The notes beneath the pieces are model-generated. The model was not told where the DNA came from. It did no database searches and saw only the letters and a list, made by a program, of their open reading frames with translations. A stretch of DNA of 64,000 nt from an uncultured Clostridia bacterium (GTDB taxonomy: Bacteria > Bacillota > Clostridia > Christensenellales > Borkfalkiaceae). Within the stretch, counting starts at the first letter, position 1, and every line of letters starts with the position of its first letter. The stretch is from assembly GCA_944367045.1 (NCBI GenBank), contig CALVWI010000007.1, positions 1-64,000 on the forward strand, in the 5' to 3' direction. Shown in pieces: positions 49,638 to 58,157 of this stretch. The position numbers were made by a program, and so were the translations under genes.

Positions 49638-50492
49638 ATGACTTTTTGGGAAAAGATCGTAGACGGCGTCTCCGCGTTCTGGGAGGAATTCGTGAACAAC
49701 ACGGGCCTCACCATCATGCGGACGCTCGCCTTCCTCGTTCTCGGGCTCGTCGTCATCCGCATCGTGCAGATCATCGCCCGTTCCATCACGCTCAAGAGCC
49801 GCAAATTAGACCGCGCCGCGTCCTCCTTCGTGCTCTCCATCCTCTCGGTGGTGCTGTACATCGCGCTCGTCATCGTGGTCGTCAGCTCCTTGGGCTTCTC
49901 GACGGCCGGCATCATCGCGGCGTTCTCCGCCGTCGCCCTCGCCGTCGCCCTCGCCCTGAAGGACAGCCTCGGCAGCCTCGCAAACGGCGTCATCATCATC
50001 TTCACGAAGCCCTTCAAGAAGGGAGACAGCATCCAGATCAGCGGCTACACCGGCACCGTGCAGGAGATCCGCCTCTTCAACACCAAGATCTTGACCGCCG
50101 ACAACGACACCGTCATCATCCCCAACAGCGAAGTGCTGGGGAGCGACCTCGTCAACTACAGCACCATGCCCATGCGCCGTATCGCGTTCGACTTCACCGC
50201 CGCCTACGGCGAGGACCCCGAGAAGGTCAAAAAGGTCGTTTTGGAGGGCGTGAAACGCATCCCCAACGTGCTGGAGACCCCCGCGCCCTCCTGCGTCATC
50301 ACCGACTACGGCGACAGCGCCGTCGGCTACTCGGTGCGCCTGTGGACGCCCAACGAATTCTACTGGGACACTCACGCCGCCATGCGCGACACCGTCATCA
50401 AAGTCCTCAACGAGAACAACATCGAGATCCCCTACAACCGCCTCGAAGTCACGATGCGGCCCAATGCTTCCTACGGAGGTGACGAGAAATGA
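49638..50492 (+). CDS. mscS: Small-conductance mechanosensitive channel
   Basis: Three N-terminal membrane helices, the third pore-lining and rich in Ala/Gly (IIAAFSAVALAVALALKDSLGSLANG, here abbreviated as the 105-130 region), then the beta domain (KPFKKGDSIQISGYTGTVQEI, NSEVLGSDLVNYS). 284 aa, the usual MscS length. ATG 49638 has AAGGAG upstream. Releases solutes on hypo-osmotic shock. Overlaps the next gene by 4 nt. Confidence 0.93.
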   Translation: MTFWEKIVDGVSAFWEEFVNNTGLTIMRTLAFLVLGLVVIRIVQIIARSITLKSRKLDRAASSFVLSILSVVLYIALVIVVVSSLGFSTAGIIAAFSAVALAVALALKDSLGSLANGVIIIFTKPFKKGDSIQISGYTGTVQEIRLFNTKILTADNDTVIIPNSEVLGSDLVNYSTMPMRRIAFDFTAAYGEDPEKVKKVVLEGVKRIPNVLETPAPSCVITDYGDSAVGYSVRLWTPNEFYWDTHAAMRDTVIKVLNENNIEIPYNRLEVTMRPNASYGGDEK

Positions 50493-51001
50493 GTACGTTT
50501 TTGCTTTTGACGGATACCGCCGAGACCGTCGCAGAGACCTCGGGCGGCAAGCTGCTCCTCGATTACCTCATCTACCTCGCCATCATCATCGTCGGCATCA
50601 TCGTGCTGCTCCTCTTGAGGAAGGCGACGCAGCTCCCCTCGCACACGGCAGTCAAGGAGCGCCTGACCGCCTTTGCAAAGGCCATCGCCGAGACCGAGCA
50701 GAGCGCGCCCGAGCGGCTCGTCGAACGCCTCAACCGCGTGGGCAAGCTCGTCTCCGAGTGCGACAAGCTCGTCTATGAGACGAGCGCCCTCGCCCGCAAG
50801 GAGCGCGACGGCGATATGGACAGCATCTGCACCCTCCTCGAGGAGGCGCGGAACGAGCTCTCCGCCTTCCGCGTCGGCGACGGCAACGAAGTGTGGCGGC
50901 TCACCGAGGCCCGCACCCGCGTCGAGAACGCCATCGGCACCCTCGACAATATCTTGGCGCGCGACAAGACGCTCAAGAAGAACAAGAAACAGCGCGCCTG
51001 A
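50489..51001 (+). CDS. Membrane-anchored coiled-coil protein (170 aa)
   Basis: One membrane helix (about 25-43) and a charged helical cytoplasmic part with a basic tail (KTLKKNKKQ). Start overlaps the mscS stop (ATGA), so it is translationally coupled to the channel and may act with it. Not recognised. Confidence 0.7.
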   Translation: MSTFLLLTDTAETVAETSGGKLLLDYLIYLAIIIVGIIVLLLLRKATQLPSHTAVKERLTAFAKAIAETEQSAPERLVERLNRVGKLVSECDKLVYETSALARKERDGDMDSICTLLEEARNELSAFRVGDGNEVWRLTEARTRVENAIGTLDNILARDKTLKKNKKQRA

Positions 51002-51041
51002 AACGCGCACACCAGCGCGCCCCCGAACGGCGCATACCGAG

Positions 51042-51073
51042 ACGCTCCCGCTCCCAAGCGGGGGCGTTTTTTT
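51042..51073 (+). terminator. Terminator of the mscS operon
   Basis: ACGCTCCCGCT and AGCGGGGGCGT form the stem, followed by seven T. Confidence 0.82.
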
Positions 51074-51136
51074 GTCATTTTCGGGGCCGCCGCGCCTCGC
51101 GCGCCCGCCGAAGCCCTTCTCCCGAAAATTACCCCC

Positions 51137-51165
51137 TTGAAATTATCAAAGAACTGTGTTATAAT
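51137..51165 (+). promoter_or_regulatory. Promoter of the HEPN-like/CBS gene
   Basis: TTGAAA (51137-51142), 17-nt spacer, TATAAT (51160-51165); a GGGAGG ribosome site follows before ATG 51194. Confidence 0.72.
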
Positions 51166-51193
51166 TCAGATATGAAGATACAGGGAGGAAATT

Positions 51194-51934
51194 ATGGACA
51201 TCTCCAACGCATCGCGGTTCATCAACAGCTATAACCGCATCGAGGCGCAATTAAAGCTCGTCTACAACGCCAAGGCGACGCAGAACTTTACCGACCTCGT
51301 GAAGCGCTGCGCCGACCTCGACATCACCGTGCGCCGCTATGAGAACGAGCTCATCGACTACGGGAAACTCAGGAACGCCATCGTCCACCGCACGGACGGG
51401 GGCGCGGGCGAGACCGTCATCGCCGTCCCCTGCGACGAGGTCGTCCGCCAGATCGAGTTCATCGAAAAGCTTTTATGTCACCCGCCCCGCCTCATGGACG
51501 CCATCAAAGTGAAGAAGGTGACCTCCGTCTTTGCCGACAAGCCCATCATGTCCGCCGTCGAGACCTTCGCCGCCTACCGCCAGAAGACGCTGCTCGTCTA
51601 CGACCACGGCACCATGATCGGCGCCGTCAATACCTACCTTCTCTACTCGAAAATTTTACAGGTGGCGGCATCGGGCAAGAGCGTCACCGACTATCTGAAG
51701 CAGACGCCCTGCCGCGAGCTCGTCGACGAGGAGGAGATGAAGCGCTACCTCATCATGAGCCAGGCGGCGACCGTGTTCGACGTGTTTGTCGCGTTTGAGG
51801 AGAAGAAGGACTTAACAGCCGTCATCGTGACGGAAAACGGCGTGTTCGGCGAGAAGGCGCTCTCCATCATCACCCCCTCCGACTTCCCCCGCATCAACAG
51901 GTACCTCGAGAACTACAATGCCAAGCCGTTTTAA
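51194..51934 (+). CDS. HEPN-like helical domain fused to CBS-like pair (246 aa)
   Basis: The N-terminal ~95 residues are helical and contain LRNAIVHRT (Arg60-x4-His65), the Rx4-6H pattern of HEPN ribonucleases. From about 100 there are two CBS-like repeats (VFADKPIMSAVETFAAYRQK and later ATVFDVFVAFEEKKDLTAVIVTENG). CBS domains bind adenosyl nucleotides, so a nucleotide-gated RNA-acting protein is possible, but both assignments rest on short motifs. Monocistronic and directly upstream of the putative large RNA. Confidence 0.6.
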   Translation: MDISNASRFINSYNRIEAQLKLVYNAKATQNFTDLVKRCADLDITVRRYENELIDYGKLRNAIVHRTDGGAGETVIAVPCDEVVRQIEFIEKLLCHPPRLMDAIKVKKVTSVFADKPIMSAVETFAAYRQKTLLVYDHGTMIGAVNTYLLYSKILQVAASGKSVTDYLKQTPCRELVDEEEMKRYLIMSQAATVFDVFVAFEEKKDLTAVIVTENGVFGEKALSIITPSDFPRINRYLENYNAKPF

Positions 51935-52026
51935 GGAAAAATGTGCAGCGCTTTCACAATTTGAACGGGAGAAAAACTTTTTCGAAAAAAAGTTGCAAAA
52001 AAGGGAAAATATTTTTCCCGAAACGC

Positions 52027-52054
52027 TTGACAAAATCAAAAAGCGTGCTATAAT
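52027..52054 (+). promoter_or_regulatory. Promoter of the putative large RNA
   Basis: TTGACA (52027-52032), 16-nt spacer, TATAAT (52049-52054); transcription would start near 52061. Confidence 0.75.
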
Positions 52055-52060
52055 GAAGGC

Positions 52061-52821
52061 ACAACAAGGAAGTAACCGAAACGGCGAACCTTCTTAAAAG
52101 ATTTTAAGAAAAGCCAAGTTTGACTTCCCGATCAAAAGGACAATTTCTGAAAGGATAAATTGTTTGATTTAAGGAACGTAAGTTTTCTCTGTGGACGATC
52201 TTGAAATAAGGTCGAAACCGAGATCCTTAAAAAAGACAAGATATGTAAGTAAGAGATGCCTCCCCCAAATCGGAAAGAAAAATTTTGGAACTGACTTAAA
52301 AGATGATAAGAAGTCATTCCTTCCACAGACGGTTTATTTCAAGCGCAGGAATAAAACGGGAAAGCGCCAAGGAAGTTACCGATTTGTTGGGGCGGATATC
52401 AAATTTATCGCTCGAAACCCTTCAAATCGCATTCAGAGGGAACAAAGTCTTTGGAAAATCAGGAATTTTTCAAAAGGAAATTTTTGAAGGAACTTGATTT
52501 TGACCGAGGAACGGTTTCAGGAAAGAAAAATCGGAATTTTGGAAGCGGACAAGATGAAAACTTGGAAGCGGAAGAAAGGAAAGAGGAATTCGAGGCCTGA
52601 AAATTCAGAAACAACACGGAATGGATAGGAAGAAAAGAGCAAGAAGGTCGTAAAAAGGAAAGAAAAATTTTTCCGGATCGTGATTTTGACCGAATGAAAA
52701 AAGTAGGGAAAAGCCTGTAAGTTCGATCCATGAGAAATACTTTTCAGAATCAGCGATCGGATCCATAAATTTCATATTCGTCTACAAGCGGTGCATCATC
52801 CGATGCACCGCTTACTTTTTG
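52061..52821 (+). ncRNA. Candidate large structured noncoding RNA (about 760 nt)
   Basis: Bounded by a near-consensus promoter and a strong terminator (AAGCGGTGCATC-ATCC-GATGCACCGCTT then ACTTTTTG), with no credible coding frame or ribosome site inside. It is purine- and A-rich, unlike its GC-rich neighbours. Visible local stems include TCTTAAAA-GA-TTTTAAGA, ACAATTT with AAATTGT, and TTCAAAA-GGAA-ATTTTTGAA. Words repeat: AAGGAAGTWACCGA (52066, 52369), GATTTTGACCGA (52496, 52682) and GGAAAGAAAAAT (about 52272, 52520, 52659). Large RNA classes known to me (OLE, ROOL, GOLLD, HEARO) are possible matches but I cannot assign one. Confidence 0.6.
52786..52821 (+). terminator. Terminator of the putative large RNA
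   Basis: Perfect 12-bp stem with a 4-nt loop followed by ACTTTTT. Confidence 0.85.
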
Positions 52822-52870
52822 TGTTTTTGGGGTTGACGAGCGCTCCCCTCCCCCACCGAGGGACGCGGCG

Positions 52871-53090
52871 GGAAGATTTATAAGGGAAGGTTGAGACGGC
52901 GGCATGAACGGAAGCGGTTTCCCCTACCCGATACGCCGTTTCCTTTTGTGTTCTGGGCAGAGTTGAGACGGCGTTTTGGGGGCACCCCCCACCGAAGGGG
53001 AAGGAAACGGCCCCAGCCCCGATACGCCGTTTTCTTTTTAATTTAGGGGAGTTGAGACGGCATTTTGGGGCAACTCCTCCCCTATTGAGT
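52871..53090. repeat. Short interspersed repeats (GTTGAGACGGC / CGATACGCCGTTT)
   Basis: GTTGAGACGGC occurs three times (about 52890, 52970, 53050) and CGATACGCCGTTTYC twice (about 52928, 53018), with related C-rich and G-rich text between them. A 178-codon minus-strand frame spans the region but is built from these repeats and has no ribosome site. 52822-53387 otherwise holds only the hairpin at 53155 and the htrA upstream region. Confidence 0.6.
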
Positions 53091-53154
53091 GAGGGGGCAT
53101 GAACACGGTCCGCCGAGAGGCGCTTCGAGGTGATCGGCCTCCCGCACATAGGAA

Positions 53155-53200
53155 TGCCGCCGCGCGGCCGTGTTCGGCCGCGCGGCGGCATATTTTTTTC
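53155..53200 (+). terminator. GC-rich hairpin with T tract
   Basis: TGCCGCCGCGCGGCCG-TGTT-CGGCCGCGCGGCGGCA followed by TATTTTTTT on the plus strand. No coding gene lies upstream of it on that strand; it may close transcripts from the repeat region. Confidence 0.65.
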
Positions 53201-53387
53201 CATTGCACGATCGATCATTTGCCCATCGCTCGGCAGAAGAATGTTCCTCTCCGCCCCATGTTCGCACAATTTTAACAAAAAACACATACGGCCGTAACGC
53301 TTCTTTACGATTTTTTGGGTATAATTATACATGAAGAAAACGAGCGGGCGGTGCGGCGCACACCGCGCCCCCGCGGGAGGCTACCAT

Positions 53388-54863
53388 ATGAAACATGCAA
53401 AGACGGCCGCCATCGCAGCGACGGCGGGAATATTGGCGCTCGGGCTTGCGCTCACCGGCTGCTCGACGGGCGGCACGGTGGAGGCGGTCTACGTCACCTC
53501 CATCTCTCAGTCGACAGCCGAAGACGGCTCTTCTCAATATACGGTATTCTATTCGGACGGAACTTCAACGACCCTCTCGGGCGCAGGTACGTCCGCGGGA
53601 AGCGGCAATGTCGCGCGGGACGCCTACGAGGCATACCTCGAAGAGACGGGCGAGGACATCACCTACACCGAGTTCCTCAAGACCTTCCTCTCGGCGGACG
53701 ACGACAGCAACGCACAGGCGGTCGCGGCGTGCCTCAACTCCACCTTGAAAATTTACGCCGAGAGCGTCGTCACGCAGAGCTCCTTCAACCCCTTCTGGGG
53801 CACGACTTCCGTCTCCGACCTCGCCATCTCGACGGGCGCGGCAGTCATCTACCGCATCGACGAGGAGAGCGACACGGCGTATCTCGTCACCAACTATCAC
53901 GTCGTGTATAACGAGGACGCCGACACGCAGAAGAACGGCGGCTATATCGCCCGCGCGGTGTACGGCTACATCTACGGCAGCGAGGGCGCGCCCACGCCCG
54001 TGGACGAGAACGGCGACGGCCGTGCCGATACCGATTCGGACGGCTACACCAAGTACGACTACGGCGACAGCGCCGTTGCCTTCACCTATGTGGGCGGCTC
54101 GGTGGAGAACGACATCGCGGTCCTCAAGGGTTCGCTCTCCGCGCTCCGCGCACTCAACCCCGACGTCAAGGCGGTGACGCTCGCGGACGGCTACTACGTG
54201 GGCGAGACGGCCATCGCCATCGGCAACCCCGAGGACGGCGGCCTCAGTGTGACGCAGGGCATCATCAGCACCGAATACGAACAGATCCAGCTCGAGATGG
54301 GCGGCGTGGTCCGCTCCTACCGGTCGCTCCGCATCGATACGCCCCTCTATTCGGGCAACTCGGGCGGCGGGCTGTTCAACCTCGACGGCGAGCTCATCGG
54401 CATCACCAACGCGGGCAACAAGACGGATCAGAATATCAACTACGCGGTGCCGCTCGACCTCGTGACGGGCGTTGCCGACAACATCCTCTACTACGCGAAC
54501 GACGGCGACGATTCGACGAACGGCGCCTACCGCATCACCCTCGGCTTTTCGGTGACGGCGGACAGCTCCCGCTACGTCTATGACAGCGCGACGGGCTACG
54601 GGCACATCGAGGAAGTCGTGACGGCCTCCTCCGTCTCGGCGGGCACCATCGCGGGAAAGCTCGGACTTGCAGAAGGCGATCGCATCGATGCAATCGTCGT
54701 CAACGGCACCGAGTACGACGTTTCCCGCACCTTCCACATCTACGATATCCTTCTCACCGTGCGCGCGGGCGACAGCATCCGCATCCGCTATGAGCGCGAC
54801 GGCAGCCTGCAGATGACGGACAGTTACGCCGTCACCTCGGCCGACCTCTCCCCTATCTCCTAA
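53388..54863 (+). CDS. Trypsin-like serine protease lipoprotein (HtrA/DegP family)
   Basis: Signal peptide with a lipobox (ALTGC, Cys about 22) places it on the outer face of the membrane. Protease triad: YHVV (His about 169), ENDIAVLK (Asp about 241) and YSGNSGGGLF (Ser about 324). A PDZ domain closes the protein (AGKLGLAEGDRIDAIVVNG). An acidic insert with an EF-hand-like DENGDGRADTDSDG sits between His and Asp and could bind Ca2+. ATG 53388 has GGGAGG upstream; the frame opens further 5' without a site. Extracellular protein quality control is likely. Confidence 0.9.
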   Translation: MKHAKTAAIAATAGILALGLALTGCSTGGTVEAVYVTSISQSTAEDGSSQYTVFYSDGTSTTLSGAGTSAGSGNVARDAYEAYLEETGEDITYTEFLKTFLSADDDSNAQAVAACLNSTLKIYAESVVTQSSFNPFWGTTSVSDLAISTGAAVIYRIDEESDTAYLVTNYHVVYNEDADTQKNGGYIARAVYGYIYGSEGAPTPVDENGDGRADTDSDGYTKYDYGDSAVAFTYVGGSVENDIAVLKGSLSALRALNPDVKAVTLADGYYVGETAIAIGNPEDGGLSVTQGIISTEYEQIQLEMGGVVRSYRSLRIDTPLYSGNSGGGLFNLDGELIGITNAGNKTDQNINYAVPLDLVTGVADNILYYANDGDDSTNGAYRITLGFSVTADSSRYVYDSATGYGHIEEVVTASSVSAGTIAGKLGLAEGDRIDAIVVNGTEYDVSRTFHIYDILLTVRAGDSIRIRYERDGSLQMTDSYAVTSADLSPIS

Positions 54864-54893
54864 ACGCATCCCTCCTTATATCATAACTTGAAG

Positions 54894-54988
54894 AAGCGGC
54901 GGGGCGCCCGAAAGGGCGCCCCGCCGCTTCTCCTTTGCGCTCTTTGAGCGCAAAAGGGCGCGCCCGCCATGCGGCGGGCGCGCCCTTT
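54894..54988. terminator. Two strong hairpins between convergent genes
   Basis: AAGCGGCGGGGCGCCC-GAAA-GGGCGCCCCGCCGCTT (54894-54929), then a second perfect palindrome starting AAAGGGCGCGCCCGC (54953-54988). They separate htrA from the minus-strand gene at 55000. Confidence 0.75.
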
Positions 54989-54999
54989 CCTAAGTCAGA

Positions 55000-55326
55000 T
55001 CAGGTAGAAGGGATGAAGTTCAGAAGGTTCTCGTACGTTCCCGGGAAGAAGATGAAGATGACGCAGATGGCAAGCAGCGCCAAAAAGATGATGAAGAACA
55101 GGAAGTTGCGCTTGACCATCGCCTCCAGCCCCACGACTGCCGCGATGACGAACGCACCGTAGAACCAAATGCCCTTGAAGATGGCGTACAGCCAGTCGAC
55201 ATTGCTGATAAACGGCCACTGCGCGTCGATGAGCAGCAGCGCAAACACGACCACATACACCACGGCGAGCACTTCGCCGATGATATCGAACACGCTCGAG
55301 AGCGTATTCTTCCAGTTTTTACCCAT
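55000..55326 (-). CDS. Small membrane protein (108 aa)
   Basis: Three hydrophobic helices (about 16-35, 46-68 and 74-95) and little else. AGGAGGT lies before ATG 55326. Not recognised. Confidence 0.68.
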   Translation of the reverse strand: MGKNWKNTLSSVFDIIGEVLAVVYVVVFALLLIDAQWPFISNVDWLYAIFKGIWFYGAFVIAAVVGLEAMVKRNFLFFIIFLALLAICVIFIFFPGTYENLLNFIPST

Positions 55327-55412
55327 AAAAGCACCTCCTTGCGCTTGGTGCCTCTATTATAGCCGTGCCTCGGGGCGCTGTCAAGACCGCTGTCAAGGAC
55401 TTCACGAAAATT

Positions 55413-56156
55413 TCACTTTGCGGCGGCCTGCCCCTCTGCCTGCAGCTTGTCTGCGGTCTTTTCGGTCTCTCGCTGGTGCTTCGCCATCTTCCGCCAGTTG
55501 ATGAAGCCGTAGAGATCGTTGATGAGGAACATCACGAAGCAGATGATGACGGAGAGATACGAGATGTCCTCGACGGCGGCGAGCGACCACAGGACGATGA
55601 GGACGACGTCGTTCGCGGCATAGGCGAGCGCGTACCACGGGCTGCGGCGGAAGGTGAGATAGACGGCGATGAAGCTCGTCGCGACGGACACCGTGCTCGG
55701 GATGAGGTTGGCGGTGTTGAGCGCGCGCAGGATGAAGTAGAAGGCAAACGTCACGGCGACGGTGAGGACGAACGCAAAGACAAACTCTTTCGCCTTCAGG
55801 TGGTTGACCTTGACCTCGCTCTTGTTGCCGTTGAAGGGGTGACGAAGCCATGCGACGAGCGCGACGACGGCCATCGGGGCGGTCATGCCGAGGTAGGTGA
55901 TCATCTCGCCGTAATAGGCGAACGTCCACGAAATGACGCCGTAGAGGGCGCTGAAGACGAGCATGAGGACCTGCCCTATCGGGTTGCCCTTGGCGCAGAA
56001 GATGAGCGACGTCGCCCCCACGAGCGAGGCGATGAGGGTGAGCCAGTTGGTGCGGTCGAAGACGCAGAAGGACACCGTGATGAGGAGGACGGACGCGCCC
56101 CAGAGCGCGAGCTCGCCCTTTGAAAAGGAACGGAAGAACTTTTTGACTGCCTGCAT
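55413..56156 (-). CDS. pnuC: PnuC-family nicotinamide riboside (vitamin) transporter
   Basis: Seven or so membrane helices with the PnuC features: W/YG-rich helices (ALYGVISWTFAYYGEMITYLG, about residues 70-90), SVATSFIAVYLTFRRSPWYAL and NDLYGFINW near the end. PnuC paralogues can carry nicotinamide riboside, thiamine or riboflavin, so the substrate is open. A structured 5' leader of about 110 nt precedes it. C-terminal tail basic and helical. Start ATG 56156 with GAGGT upstream. Confidence 0.88.
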   Translation of the reverse strand: MQAVKKFFRSFSKGELALWGASVLLITVSFCVFDRTNWLTLIASLVGATSLIFCAKGNPIGQVLMLVFSALYGVISWTFAYYGEMITYLGMTAPMAVVALVAWLRHPFNGNKSEVKVNHLKAKEFVFAFVLTVAVTFAFYFILRALNTANLIPSTVSVATSFIAVYLTFRRSPWYALAYAANDVVLIVLWSLAAVEDISYLSVIICFVMFLINDLYGFINWRKMAKHQRETEKTADKLQAEGQAAAK

Positions 56157-56265
56157 AATTTACCTCACAAAAAAGGACACCCGCAGCAGCATCTTCCATG
56201 ACCTAACGATGCCGCAACGAATGCCCTCTGCATTCCCTACCCGGTGGCAGGATGTTTTTGAATTT
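56157..56265 (-). promoter_or_regulatory. Structured 5' leader of pnuC, possible riboswitch
   Basis: The transcript from the promoter at 56271-56299 has about 110 nt before the start codon, with stems such as GAATGC-AGAGG-GCATTC and GGCATC with GATGCTGC, followed by GGTGTCCTTTTTTG near the ribosome site. Vitamin transporters of this family are often riboswitch-controlled. I could not match the conserved words of TPP, FMN or preQ1 classes. Confidence 0.4.
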
Positions 56266-56270
56266 TCTCT

Positions 56271-56299
56271 AATATAGCAGACCCTTCCCGTGAAGTCAA
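56271..56299 (-). promoter_or_regulatory. Promoter of pnuC
   Basis: TTGACT (56299-56294), 17-nt spacer, TATATT (56276-56271) on the minus strand. Confidence 0.72.
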
Positions 56300-56304
56300 G
56301 CGTT

Positions 56305-57750
56305 TTACGCGCATTTTTCGGGGGAAGTTTGCTGTGCCGCCGAAGGCTCCGCCCCTTCCGAGACCTCGCGCCTTGCGAGGGCCTCGGCGATCTTGCGGCG
56401 CGTCTTTTTATAGGCGTAGGCGAAGTAGGCGATCTCGCACGCCGCCGTGATGATCCACGAGACGGGATAGAGCAGATAGAGAAGCGTCGTCGTACCCTGA
56501 ATGGGGAAGATGACGTACACCCAGAACACACGGAACACGCACGAGCCGAGAATGACCATGACGGTCGGGACGATCGTCCTGTTCAAGCCGCGCGAGGCCG
56601 CGATGGTGCAGTCCATGAACGCCGAGAGCGCATAGGAAAAGCACATGACGCGCAATCGGTCCTTGCCCGCGGCGATGATGGCGGCGTCCCCCGTGAAGAT
56701 GGAGAGGAACACATCGGCAAAGGCGAAGATCAGAAGGCCGAAGACGAGCCCCGCGCCGAAGGAGTAGGCGAGGCTTATGAAGTAGCTCTTGAGCATGCGG
56801 TCGGGAAGTCCTGCGCCGTAGTTTTGGCCGATGAAGCTCGTGCAGCCCGTGTAGAAGGCGGCCATGAGCTCGAAGACGAGGGTATCCGCATTGACGGCGG
56901 CCGTGTTGCCCTCGACGACGGTGGGCGAGAAGGAATTGACGCCCGCCTGAATGAAGAGGTTGGCGAGCTGGAAGATGGCGTTCTGAATGCCCGCTGGAAT
57001 GCCCAGCATGAGCACGAGCCGCGCGATGCGCCAGTCCATTCTGAGCTTGGAAAAGCGCAGCTTGTACGGCCTCTTGGAGCGATGGAGGGCGGCCAAGATG
57101 AGCACACACGACAGCCACTGCGAGATGGAGCTTGCGAGCGCGACGCCCGCGACGGACATATCGCAGACGATGACGAAGAAGAGGTTCAAAACGATGTTGG
57201 TGACGCCCGAGATGCTCAGGTAGATGAGCGGCTTCTTGGTGTCGCCGTCGGCGGAAAAGACGCCGTTGCCGAAGTTGTAGAGCGCCGTGCCGATCGCACC
57301 CGTGAAGTAGATGTAGATGTAGAGGAGGGCGCCGTCGAGGAACTCCTCCTTCGTCTTCATGAGGATGAGCACGGGGCGGGCGAGGCCCATCGCAAGCGCC
57401 GCGACGACGACGCCGAACGCAGCCGCTACCAAAAAGGCGGTGTGCGCCGCGCGGGAGGTGTATTCCTCGTCATTGGCGCCGATGCGCTGCGCGACGACGG
57501 CGTTGATGCCCGCGCCGAGACCGATGAGAAGGCCCGTGAAGAGGGCGACGTAGGTCGTCGTGGAGCCGACGGCACCTAAAGCGCTCTCGGGGCCGAACCT
57601 TCCGACGACGGCGACGTCGGACATATTGAAGAGCACCTGCAGCACGTTGGAGAGCATGAGCGGCAGGCTGAAGAGGAAGATATTTTTGAGGAGCGGGCCC
57701 TTCGTCATCGTGAGGGCGTTCGCCTTGTGTCTTGCGTGCGTCTTTTGCAT
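56305..57750 (-). CDS. MATE family efflux transporter
   Basis: Twelve membrane helices in two related halves; typical text LPLMLSNVLQVLFNMSDVAVVGRFG at the start and GANEEYTSRA-like GANDEEYTSRAAHTAF after helix 3, plus SFIGQNYGAG in the second half. 481 aa, family length. Probably exports cationic drugs or metabolites using Na+ or H+. It stands alone, upstream of the pnuC promoter on the same strand. Confidence 0.92.
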   Translation of the reverse strand: MQKTHARHKANALTMTKGPLLKNIFLFSLPLMLSNVLQVLFNMSDVAVVGRFGPESALGAVGSTTTYVALFTGLLIGLGAGINAVVAQRIGANDEEYTSRAAHTAFLVAAAFGVVVAALAMGLARPVLILMKTKEEFLDGALLYIYIYFTGAIGTALYNFGNGVFSADGDTKKPLIYLSISGVTNIVLNLFFVIVCDMSVAGVALASSISQWLSCVLILAALHRSKRPYKLRFSKLRMDWRIARLVLMLGIPAGIQNAIFQLANLFIQAGVNSFSPTVVEGNTAAVNADTLVFELMAAFYTGCTSFIGQNYGAGLPDRMLKSYFISLAYSFGAGLVFGLLIFAFADVFLSIFTGDAAIIAAGKDRLRVMCFSYALSAFMDCTIAASRGLNRTIVPTVMVILGSCVFRVFWVYVIFPIQGTTTLLYLLYPVSWIITAACEIAYFAYAYKKTRRKIAEALARREVSEGAEPSAAQQTSPEKCA

Positions 57751-57839
57751 AACTTTTTCCTGTTTACCGAAGGAATAGTATAATGACGCGGCCCGTGAAA
57801 GTCAACGATTTTATACCCCCTTTCAAGAGAAAAAGAAAC

Positions 57840-57864
57840 TACCCGGCCGAGTGTTCGACCGGGT
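57840..57864 (-). terminator. Terminator of tRNA-Ala
   Basis: ACCCGGTCGA-ACAC-TCGGCCGGGT on the minus strand, then AGTTTCTTTTT. Confidence 0.8.
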
Positions 57865-57870
57865 ATCCTG

Positions 57871-57946
57871 TGGTGGAGATAACGAGACTCGAACTCGTGA
57901 CCTATACGTTGCGAACGTATCGCGCTACCAACTGTGCTATATCCCC
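57871..57946 (-). tRNA. tRNA-Ala (anticodon CGC)
   Basis: 76 nt with encoded CCA. Acceptor GGGGATA/TATCTCC, D arm GCAC-AGTTGGTA-GCGC, anticodon arm ATACG-TTCGCAA-CGTAT (anticodon CGC), 5-nt variable loop, T arm ACGAG-TTCGAGT-CTCGT, discriminator A. All four stems pair. Confidence 0.97.
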
Positions 57947-58157
57947 AAACCGATGTGCGGGCAAACTGCCCGTTTGTGCCTATGATTATACCACAAACGG
58001 CGGAAAATGCAAGCGTTTTTTCGGCATGGACGAAATTTTCATGCGGCGGGCGCCCTCGGCATTTTTATCTTCGTTGACTTTGTGGTCAATTTATGCTATT
58101 ATTTCCTATGGAAACGAGTAAAGGGCGGCATTTTTCGCCCGAAAACGGGAGGAAGGT

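Noticed and set aside
45815-50032. A 1,405-codon open frame on the minus strand opposite nifJ
   Set aside because: It is the complement of a highly biased GC-rich coding sequence. The protein text is low-complexity (repeated LVD/HDDG-like runs) with no domain, and the plus strand holds an unmistakable full-length pyruvate:ferredoxin oxidoreductase.
52796-53332. A 178-codon minus-strand frame over the repeat region after the large RNA
   Set aside because: Basic, repetitive text generated by the short repeats; no ribosome site.
53565-54869. A 434-codon minus-strand frame opposite htrA
   Set aside because: Antisense shadow with no domain; the plus-strand protease has signal peptide, triad and PDZ domain.
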